From Nitrospirota bacterium (lineage in GTDB: Bacteria > Nitrospirota > Thermodesulfovibrionia > Thermodesulfovibrionales > SM23-35), in assembly GCA_016212245.1 (NCBI GenBank), contig JACRGU010000092.1, positions 1-21,964 of the forward strand: 21,964 nt of DNA, written 5' to 3'. The first letter of the stretch is position 1, and every line of letters starts with the position of its first letter. The notes beneath the pieces are model-generated. The model saw only the letters and a list, made by a program, of their open reading frames with translations. It searched no databases and was not told where the DNA came from. The position numbers and the translations under genes were made by a program. Positions 14,476 to 20,523 of this stretch are shown piece after piece.

Positions 14476-15144
14476 TTGGATCTCTCAGTTATTGCAAGAC
14501 AGATAGTTATATCAGCATTCCCGATACTGATAGCGATTACCTTTCATGAGCTTTCTCATGGTTTTGTAGCTAACAAATTAGGTGACCCAACAGCTAAAAT
14601 GATGGGCAGGCTTACATTGAATCCTCTTGCCCATATTGACCCAATCGGGACGATACTGATGCCCCTTATGCTTATAATATTTACTAATGGCCAGTTTGTC
14701 TTTGGATATGCAAAACCTGTCCCCATAAATCCCATGAACTTCAAAAATCCTAAGAGGGATATGGCTATCTCAGCGGCTGCAGGGCCAATAACCAATATAC
14801 TCCTCTCAATCTTAAGCATTTTGATTCTCAAGTTCATCATTATTCCCTTGTCGGTCTTATTACCCGAAGCCGTGAGCACGACTGTGATGAAGCCTTTAAT
14901 TATGATATTCACATCGAGTGTTATCATCAATGTCATTTTAGCTGCATTTAATATGATACCGATCCCTCCACTTGATGGCGGCAGGGTGCTGACAGGTCTT
15001 CTCCCGTACAGGCAGGCTGTTTCATTCAGCAAGATCGAACCATTCGGTTTTATAATCGTTATTATCCTTATTGCAACAGGTATAGCAAACTATTTTGTTG
15101 TGCCACTTGTAAATCTGTTTTTGAGGCTGTTGCAATTATTTTAG
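14476..15144 (+). CDS. Site-2 protease family (M50) integral membrane metalloprotease
   Basis: This 222-aa multi-spanning membrane protein has the zinc motif HELSH (24-28) in its first transmembrane helix and the third-ligand motif NMIPIPPLDGGR (159-170, Asp167) in a later helix. At least four hydrophobic segments are visible (about 5-30, 55-75, 96-130 and 140-165), with one more at the C-terminus (about 188-220). It belongs to the short, PDZ-less class common in bacteria. The substrate is unknown. The start is TTG at 14476, with AAGG about 10 nt upstream and no nearby ATG. It lies 15 nt after the PEPCK-like gene and 27 nt before trpS. Small M50 proteases next to trpS are frequent in several phyla. 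Confidence 0.9.
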   Translation: MDLSVIARQIVISAFPILIAITFHELSHGFVANKLGDPTAKMMGRLTLNPLAHIDPIGTILMPLMLIIFTNGQFVFGYAKPVPINPMNFKNPKRDMAISAAAGPITNILLSILSILILKFIIIPLSVLLPEAVSTTVMKPLIMIFTSSVIINVILAAFNMIPIPPLDGGRVLTGLLPYRQAVSFSKIEPFGFIIVIILIATGIANYFVVPLVNLFLRLLQLF

Positions 15145-15171
15145 AAATTAAACAATGTATCGGGTGATGTA

Positions 15172-16158
15172 ATGAATAAAGACAGAGTTCTAAGTGGCAT
15201 GCAGGCGAGCGGGAAGTTGCATCTCGGAAACCTCGTAGGGGCGCTTCAGAACTGGGTGAAACTTCAGGATAAATATGACTGTTATTACTTTGTTGCAGAC
15301 TGGCATGGCCTTACCACAGGATATGCAGATCTGTCATCTATAAAAGAGTCTACAAAAGACCTTCTCATTAATTTTTTAGGAGCAGGTCTCGACCCTGAGA
15401 GATGCACAATATTTCTACAGTCGAGGGTTCTTGAGCATGCAGAGTTACACCTACTCCTCTCAATGATAACGCCCCTCGGCTGGCTCGAAAGGGTTCCTAC
15501 ATATAAAGAAAAACAGGAGGAACTCAAAGACAGGGATTTATCTACTTATGGATTCTTAGGATATCCCCTTCTTCAATCAGCAGACATACTGATATACAGG
15601 GCAAAGTATGTGCCTGTAGGCATCGACCAGGTGCCACACCTCGAGATAAGTCGGGAGATTGCGAGGCGGTTCAATTACCTTTATAAAGAAATCTTCCCTG
15701 AACCAGAGGCATTGCTCACAGAATTCCCAAAGGTAATAGGAGTTGATGGAAGGAAGATGTCCAAGAGTTATGATAATGCGATATATCTATCTGATAGCCC
15801 AGGAGAGGTTGAGGAAAAACTGAAAACGATGGTTACTGACCCTGCAAGAATTAAAAGAACAGATAAAGGAAATCCCGACTTATCCCCTGTATACCAGCTT
15901 CATAAGATCTTCTCCTCAAAAGATGAACAGGAAGAGGTGGCAGAGGGGTGCAGAACAGCAGGCATCGGCTGCATTGACTGCAAAAAGATTCTTATCAAAA
16001 ATGTCTTCAAGGTCATGGAACCCATATGGGTAAAGAGTAATGAACTCATTAATAATCCGAATGTCCTCTATAGTATTGTGGATAAAGGTACAGAAAAGGC
16101 GAAGAAGGTTGCCGGAGAAACCATGCGACTTGTTCGAGAGGCAATGGGCTTGTATTAG
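15172..16158 (+). CDS. trpS: Tryptophanyl-tRNA synthetase
   Basis: This 328-aa class I aminoacyl-tRNA synthetase charges tRNA-Trp. The HIGH-type signature appears as KLHLGN (15-20) after LSGMQASG, and the KMSKS loop is intact (195-199, followed by YDNAIYLSD). DWHGLTTGY and the conserved GYPLLQSADIL with GIDQVPHLEISREIARRFN complete the Rossmann-fold core. The length is typical. The ATG at 15172 is preceded by GGGTGATG. The bioA gene starts 15 nt after its stop. Confidence 0.96.
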   Translation: MNKDRVLSGMQASGKLHLGNLVGALQNWVKLQDKYDCYYFVADWHGLTTGYADLSSIKESTKDLLINFLGAGLDPERCTIFLQSRVLEHAELHLLLSMITPLGWLERVPTYKEKQEELKDRDLSTYGFLGYPLLQSADILIYRAKYVPVGIDQVPHLEISREIARRFNYLYKEIFPEPEALLTEFPKVIGVDGRKMSKSYDNAIYLSDSPGEVEEKLKTMVTDPARIKRTDKGNPDLSPVYQLHKIFSSKDEQEEVAEGCRTAGIGCIDCKKILIKNVFKVMEPIWVKSNELINNPNVLYSIVDKGTEKAKKVAGETMRLVREAMGLY

Positions 16159-16173
16159 TAGTGAGGAGTAAGT

Positions 16174-17616
16174 ATGGGTATCCTTGACGAAAACAGGCAT
16201 CTCGAAGACCTGGATAAAAAATATATCTGGCATCCCTTCACCCAGATGAAGGAATGGCTTGAAGAGAAGACAATCATCATCTCTGAAAGTAGAGACTGCT
16301 TTATAAAGGACATATATGGAAGATGGTATCTTGATGGTGTCTCATCCCTCTGGGTAAATATCCATGGACACAGAAAGAAAGAGATAGATGATGCGATAAA
16401 GAATCAGCTTGATGATATCGCCCATAGCACATTACTTGGATTAAGCAATATCCCTGCAATTAAGTTAGCAGAAAGACTCATAAAACTTGTGAACTCGTCA
16501 CTCGACACTCCCCGGCCTCGCTCCGCCAGCCCCGCTATCGGGAGCATGGCCGGGGCGAAGCGGGGCAGGCGTCACTCGTCACTAAATAAGGTATTCTATT
16601 CAGACAACGGCTCTACCGCTGTTGAGATTGCTCTGAAGATGGCATTTCAGTACTGGAAACATAAGGGCATTAATGAAAGACACAAATTTCTTTCCTTAAA
16701 CAATGCATATCATGGTGATACAATAGGGGCTGTAAGTGTTGGTGGGATTGATATATTCCATAAGGCATTCGGGCCACTTTTATTCAAGACCTACAAGGCC
16801 CCTTCACCCTACTGCTATAGATGCGCATTTGATAAAAGCTATCCTGACTGCAAATTCGTATGCCTTAACAGGATGGAAAAGATTCTCAAATCGCACTCTA
16901 AGAAAATAGTAGCAGTAATAATTGAGCCCATTGTCCAGGCAGCAGGTGGCATGATAACCTCTCCTTCAGGATACCTTAAGGGTGTTAGGGAATTATGCAC
17001 TAAATACAATGTCCTAATGATTGCGGATGAGGTAGCAACAGGTTTTAGTCGTACTGGAAAGCTGTTTGCCTGTGAACATGAAGATGTTGTGCCTGATATC
17101 ATGTGTCTTTCAAAGGGCATAACAGGTGGCTATATGCCACTTGCTGTAACTCTTACTACAGATGAGATATATAATGCCTTTCTCGGAGAGTTCAAAGATT
17201 TAAAAACATTCTTTCATGGCCATTCGTATACAGGGAATCCCCTCGCATGTGCAGCAGCCCTCGCATGCCTCGATCTATTCGAGAAAGAGGATACATTAAA
17301 AAACCTTCAGCCAAAGATAGAGATTCTTGAGAAGTGGCTTAAAGAGGTTTTAAATCTCAAGCATATTGGAGATGTCCGGAACAAAGGACTGATGGCAGGT
17401 ATAGAATTAGTAAGAGACAAAAAGACAAAAGAACCCTATGACTGGGCAGAGAAGATAGGATGGCGTGTTGCATACCATGCAAGAGATAATGGAGTCTTCA
17501 TCAGACCACTCGGAAATGTCATAGTCATCATGCCCCCATTGAGCATAAGCGAGCAGAACCTCAACCAGTTGCTAAAAATAATTAAGGATTCTATAGTTAC
17601 AGTAACAGAAGGTTAG
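16174..17616 (+). CDS. bioA: Adenosylmethionine-8-amino-7-oxononanoate aminotransferase (biotin synthesis)
   Basis: This 480-aa PLP enzyme makes 7,8-diaminopelargonate (DAPA) using S-adenosylmethionine as amino donor. IWHPFTQMKEW (18-28), DGVSSLWVNIHGH (54-66), MIADEVATGFSRTG, CLSKGITGGYMPLAVTLT (with the PLP lysine) and HGHSYTGNPLACAAAL are class III aminotransferase and BioA signatures. E. coli BioA is 429 aa. The extra length is partly a low-complexity segment, residues about 107-137 (NSSLDTPRPRSASPAIGSMA followed by a basic stretch), encoded by a heptad-flanked GC-rich palindrome that is inserted in frame before NKVFYSDNG. GAGGAG precedes the ATG. Other bio genes are absent from the window. 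Confidence 0.94.
   Translation: MGILDENRHLEDLDKKYIWHPFTQMKEWLEEKTIIISESRDCFIKDIYGRWYLDGVSSLWVNIHGHRKKEIDDAIKNQLDDIAHSTLLGLSNIPAIKLAERLIKLVNSSLDTPRPRSASPAIGSMAGAKRGRRHSSLNKVFYSDNGSTAVEIALKMAFQYWKHKGINERHKFLSLNNAYHGDTIGAVSVGGIDIFHKAFGPLLFKTYKAPSPYCYRCAFDKSYPDCKFVCLNRMEKILKSHSKKIVAVIIEPIVQAAGGMITSPSGYLKGVRELCTKYNVLMIADEVATGFSRTGKLFACEHEDVVPDIMCLSKGITGGYMPLAVTLTTDEIYNAFLGEFKDLKTFFHGHSYTGNPLACAAALACLDLFEKEDTLKNLQPKIEILEKWLKEVLNLKHIGDVRNKGLMAGIELVRDKKTKEPYDWAEKIGWRVAYHARDNGVFIRPLGNVIVIMPPLSISEQNLNQLLKIIKDSIVTVTEG
16490..16584. repeat. Heptad repeats flanking a GC-rich palindrome, inserted in frame in bioA
   Basis: The left flank has TGAACTC (16490), GTCACTC (16497) and GACACTC (16504). The right flank has GTCACTC (16571) and GTCACTA (16578). 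Between them are CCCCGGCC (16510-16517) with its complement GGCCGGGG (16548-16555), and GCCCCGCT (16529-16536) with its complement AGCGGGGC (16559-16566). The stems interleave (A-B-A'-B'), so either alternative hairpins or a pseudoknot are possible. The insert is much more GC-rich than the surrounding gene. Confidence 0.8.
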
Positions 17617-17642
17617 GAAGCTAAGATTTTTTCGAGTTCACG

Positions 17643-18101
17643 GTGCGAATCAGTAAAAAATCCATAGCACTTTTATCCCTTATAATAATAGCTCCCATAA
17701 TCCTCTATCTCCTCTGGCCCTCTGATGAAGGCAGGATAAAGAGACTTTTTAAGGAAGGTTCTAAGGCAGTAGAAAGAGAAGACCTTGATAATGTGATGTC
17801 AAAGGTATCATTTAACTATCGTGATGATTATGGCCTTACATATCTTTATATAAAAGAATCAATGAAATCTGTCTTTGAGCAGATGAGTGATATTAAGATC
17901 GAATATGAAAACCTTGAGATAAAGGTTAATGATGCAACTGCCACAGCAGATATGGATGTGAGGGTTATAGCAACTATAGGTAATGATACAGGTTATATTG
18001 TGGGCGAGTTACCAAAACCGGTTCATCTCAAGTTTATACTCGAAAAGGAGAGGACAAAATGGCTTGTGACAAAGACTGAGGGACTACCATTTAATTTTTA
18101 G
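17643..18101 (+). CDS. Hypothetical membrane-anchored protein, possibly NTF2-like
   Basis: This is a 152-aa protein. Residues 1-6 are basic, 7-25 form one transmembrane helix or uncleaved signal anchor (SIALLSLIIIAPIILYLLW), and the remaining soluble part would lie outside the cytoplasm. The soluble part begins with a helix (GRIKRLFKEGSKAVEREDLD) and continues as alternating strands ending in KFILEKERTKWLVTKTEGLPF. This resembles the NTF2-like/SnoaL fold of small lipoprotein-like domains, but I do not recognise a named family. The start is GTG at 17643 with no clear ribosome-binding site, so it is uncertain. It follows bioA by 26 nt. Confidence 0.6.
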   Translation: MRISKKSIALLSLIIIAPIILYLLWPSDEGRIKRLFKEGSKAVEREDLDNVMSKVSFNYRDDYGLTYLYIKESMKSVFEQMSDIKIEYENLEIKVNDATATADMDVRVIATIGNDTGYIVGELPKPVHLKFILEKERTKWLVTKTEGLPFNF

Positions 18102-18118
18102 AAAGAGGGTCGTATAAT
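18090..18118 (+). promoter_or_regulatory. tRNA-Leu promoter
   Basis: A perfect TATAAT (18113-18118) lies 9 nt before the mature tRNA 5' end. A weak TTTAAT stands 17 nt upstream (18090-18095), overlapping the end of the preceding gene. Transcription would start almost at the tRNA itself. Confidence 0.5.
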
Positions 18119-18127
18119 ATCCTTAAG

Positions 18128-18214
18128 GCCGAAGTGGCGGAACTGGCAGACGCGCTAGGTTCAGGGTCTAGTGGTCGAAAGGCCGTGCGGGTTCGACTCC
18201 CGCCTTCGGCACCA
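18128..18214 (+). tRNA. tRNA-Leu (anticodon CAG)
   Basis: The acceptor stem GCCGAAG pairs with CTTCGGC (18204-18210), followed by discriminator A and an encoded CCA (18212-18214). The anticodon arm CTAGG-TTCAGGG-TCTAG shows CAG in the loop, reading CUG. A long variable arm (GGTCGAAAGGCC) and the T arm GCGGGTTCGACTCCCGC confirm a class II leucine tRNA. It is convergent with murA, whose stop is 6 nt away. Confidence 0.96.
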
Positions 18215-18219
18215 TCTAC

Positions 18220-19473
18220 TCATTCCCTCACCCTTCGAACATTTGCTCCAATCTTGATAAGCTTCTCTTCCATCTTTTCGTATCCCCTGTCAAGATGGTA
18301 AAGCCTGTGAATGGTTGTCTCTCCTTCTGCAGCGAGTGCTGCCACAACAAGTGATGCGCTTGCCCTTAAGTCAGTTGCCATCAGAGGTGCACCTTTAAGT
18401 TTTGGTATGCCCTTTACTGTGGCAGTCCCATCTTCTATGGTAATGTCAGCACCCATTCTCCTGAGTTCTGCCACATGCATGAACCTGTTTTCAAAGATTG
18501 TCTCCTTGATTATGCTTGTCCCATCAGCAATTGACATCAGGGCCATAAACTGGGCCTGCATATCTGTGGGAAAGCCAGGGTAGGGCATTGTTGTGACATT
18601 ATTTGCAATCGGCCTTAATGGTCCAATTACACGAATTCCGTCTGAAACATTTTTGAATACAAGACCAGCATCCCTGAGTTTCATTATCGGTGCATCAAGA
18701 TGTTCCAGCCTGCATCCCTTAATAATTATATCACCACCTGTAATACCTGCAATCGTCATGAAGGTTCCTGTCTCAATCCTGTCAGGTATAATTGAATAGT
18801 TGAAGGGTTTCAATTTATCCACACCCTCTATTTCAACAATACTCTCTCCTGCACCTTTTATCTTTGCACCCATTGAGATAAGTGCGTCTGCGAGGTCAGC
18901 GACTTCTGGTTCTTTAGCAGCATTTTCGAGGACTGTCTTCCCTTCTGCAAGTGAAGCAGCCATCATAAGGTTTTCAGTCCCTGTAACAGTTGGTATGTCA
19001 AAATAAATGGATGTGCCTCTAAGCCGTTTTGCCCTCGCAAGCACATATCCTGATTCAAGCTCTATCTTTGCACCCATCTTCTCAAGACCCATCAGGTGCA
19101 GGTTTATGGGTCTTGCACCAATAGCACACCCTCCAGGAAGCGATACCCTTGCCCTGCCAAATCTCGCAAGCAATGGGCCGAGGACAAGAACCGATGCACG
19201 CATGGTCTTTACAAGACTATATGGAGCTTCGAGATTACTAATCCTTTCTGTACTTATAATAGCCTTCCTGTTTTCATAGTGGAATTCTGCACCTAAGTAT
19301 GTAAGCAGCTTACCAATTGTGATGACATCCTTCAGATCAGGGACTCTATTCATAGTGCTGGAACCAGATGCAAGAAGAGATGCAGCTATTATAGGAAGGG
19401 CTGCATTCTTTGCCCCGCTTATCTCAACCTCGCCCTTGAGCCTTTTCCCACCTTTAATAATAAGTTTATCCAA
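18220..19473 (-). CDS. murA: UDP-N-acetylglucosamine 1-carboxyvinyltransferase
   Basis: This 417-aa cytoplasmic enzyme transfers enolpyruvate from PEP to UDP-GlcNAc, the first committed step of peptidoglycan synthesis and the target of fosfomycin. The catalytic Cys116 is present in GGCAIGARP (E. coli C115), so the enzyme should be fosfomycin-sensitive. ISGAKNAALP (18-27, Lys22) and the TDMQAQFMAL and DLRASASLV segments fit the family. The start is TTG at 19473 with GAGGGA 6 nt upstream. It overlaps the end of prmC by 8 nt, so the two are translationally coupled. Confidence 0.97.
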   Translation of the reverse strand: MDKLIIKGGKRLKGEVEISGAKNAALPIIAASLLASGSSTMNRVPDLKDVITIGKLLTYLGAEFHYENRKAIISTERISNLEAPYSLVKTMRASVLVLGPLLARFGRARVSLPGGCAIGARPINLHLMGLEKMGAKIELESGYVLARAKRLRGTSIYFDIPTVTGTENLMMAASLAEGKTVLENAAKEPEVADLADALISMGAKIKGAGESIVEIEGVDKLKPFNYSIIPDRIETGTFMTIAGITGGDIIIKGCRLEHLDAPIMKLRDAGLVFKNVSDGIRVIGPLRPIANNVTTMPYPGFPTDMQAQFMALMSIADGTSIIKETIFENRFMHVAELRRMGADITIEDGTATVKGIPKLKGAPLMATDLRASASLVVAALAAEGETTIHRLYHLDRGYEKMEEKLIKIGANVRRVRE

Positions 19474-20452
19474 AGCTATCCCTCAGTTTTATTATCCTCT
19501 CAATCCCGGCATAATCTTTTATTAAAGATACCTCTTTAAATCCTGCATCCTCAGCTATTCTGCTCACTACCCCTGCCTGCTCAAAACCAAGTTCAAGAAT
19601 AAGGCAGCCGCCCTCTTTTAAATAACTATGTGCTGCAGGGATTATTGCCCTATAAAAATCAAGGCCATCAGTTCCACCATTTAATGCCTCTACCAGCTCC
19701 CAATCTCTTATCTCAGGCTGCAAATTTTTTATATCGTCCCTTTTGATATAAGGAGGGTTTGAGACGATTAAGTCAAAAATGAGACCCTGCACCAGAAACG
19801 GTGCAGGGAGAAGTGACGAGTGACCAGTGACCACTTTCTCAATCGGTTCAAATAAATTGCCTCTTACGAAGGTTACATTTTTGATGCCATTAATCTCTGC
19901 ATTTTCTTTTGCGTATCCAATCGCAATCTCTGATGTATCAGTGCCATAGATATGTGCATCAGGAAATTCTCTGGCAAGTGCAAGGGCTAAACAACCACTA
20001 CCTGTGCATAAATCTAAAATACTCAGTAACGAGTTAGTGGGTTGGTCATTGGTCACTGGACACTGGTCATTAATTTTTACTGATGACCGATGACTAATGA
20101 CTGATGACTGTTTAAATGACTGATTACTTCTGACTGTCTTTATCGCCTCTTCAGCTAACAGCTCGGTCTCTGGTCTCGGTATAAGGACACCAGGGCCTAC
20201 TTTTATTTTTAGACCATAAAATTCTGTGTATCCTACGATATACCGAAGAGGCTCTCTTTTCGATCTTCTTTTCAGGAATCCATCTATCCTTGTGAGCTCT
20301 TCCTCTAAAATTTGGGGGTTATCTCTGTAAATGGTTACCCTCTCTATTCCAAGACAATGAGCTACTATTAGCTCTGCCTCTCTGACAGCATCATCAATGC
20401 CAGACCTTTTAAGAAACTCTGTTGCTTCTCTTAATTTATCGAGGGAGTTCAT
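19466..20452 (-). CDS. prmC: Peptide chain release factor N5-glutamine methyltransferase, with two repeat-encoded insertions
   Basis: This 328-aa enzyme methylates the GGQ glutamine of release factors. The N-terminal substrate-binding domain (1-85) is followed by GVLIPRPETELL (88-99), the AdoMet loop ILDLCTGSGCLALALA (145-160) and catalytic NPPY (232-235). E. coli PrmC is 277 aa. The excess of about 50 residues is explained by two low-complexity segments, residues about 107-137 (QSSVISHRSSVKINDQ region) and 208-223 (VTGHSSLLPAPFLVQG), both coded by heptanucleotide repeats. GGAGGT lies very close to the ATG at 20452. prfA, a common neighbour, is not present. Confidence 0.94.
   Translation of the reverse strand: MNSLDKLREATEFLKRSGIDDAVREAELIVAHCLGIERVTIYRDNPQILEEELTRIDGFLKRRSKREPLRYIVGYTEFYGLKIKVGPGVLIPRPETELLAEEAIKTVRSNQSFKQSSVISHRSSVKINDQCPVTNDQPTNSLLSILDLCTGSGCLALALAREFPDAHIYGTDTSEIAIGYAKENAEINGIKNVTFVRGNLFEPIEKVVTGHSSLLPAPFLVQGLIFDLIVSNPPYIKRDDIKNLQPEIRDWELVEALNGGTDGLDFYRAIIPAAHSYLKEGGCLILELGFEQAGVVSRIAEDAGFKEVSLIKDYAGIERIIKLRDSFG
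19785..19831. repeat. Hairpin plus heptad repeats in prmC (C-terminal insert)
   Basis: Arms CCCTGCACC (19785-19793) and GGTGCAGGG (19800-19808) make a perfect 9-bp stem with a 6-nt loop. Next to it are three heptads, AAGTGAC, GAGTGAC and CAGTGAC (19811-19831), which are GTCACTT, GTCACTC and GTCACTG on the coding strand. The insert lies in frame, just before the strand leading to NPPY. Confidence 0.8.
20042..20134. repeat. Inverted arrays of heptads in prmC (N-terminal insert)
   Basis: One array reads TTGGTCA, TTGGTCA, CTGGACA, CTGGTCA (20042-20069, units of 7 with a 1-nt phase choice). After an AT-rich spacer a second array in inverted sense reads TGATGAC, CGATGAC, TAATGAC, TGATGAC (20081-20108). 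Weaker units AAATGAC, TGATTAC and TTCTGAC follow (20114-20134). The two arrays can pair (GGTCAT with ATGACC). Confidence 0.78.
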
Positions 20453-20497
20453 GCACCTCCATTATACTACCTACCCCAATAGCATATATTATTTGAA

Positions 20498-20512
20498 TGC
20501 CACCTTGTGGTA
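20498..20512. promoter_or_regulatory. Small palindrome between prmC and the formate dehydrogenase gene
   Basis: TGCCAC-CTT-GTGGTA has 6-nt arms with one mismatch and lies 12 nt before the fdhA ATG, where a ribosome-binding site would be expected but is not seen. It could be an operator or a start-proximal hairpin. A good -10 (TATAAT) on the minus strand near 20462 probably belongs to prmC, but without a convincing -35 box. Confidence 0.25.
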
Positions 20513-20523
20513 AATTATTTTAA

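Noticed and set aside
14556..15032. Minus-strand 158-codon ORF opposite the site-2 protease gene
   Set aside because: It is antisense to a membrane protease with HELSH and LDGG motifs and has no ribosome-binding site or family features.
18128..18214. tRNA-Leu as an integration site for a mobile element
   Set aside because: I found no repeat of the tRNA 3' end elsewhere in the window, and no integrase. The genes on both sides are housekeeping.
12126..20134. CRISPR array made of the heptad repeats
   Set aside because: The units are 7 bp and contiguous, without unique spacers of 25-40 bp, and no cas genes are present.
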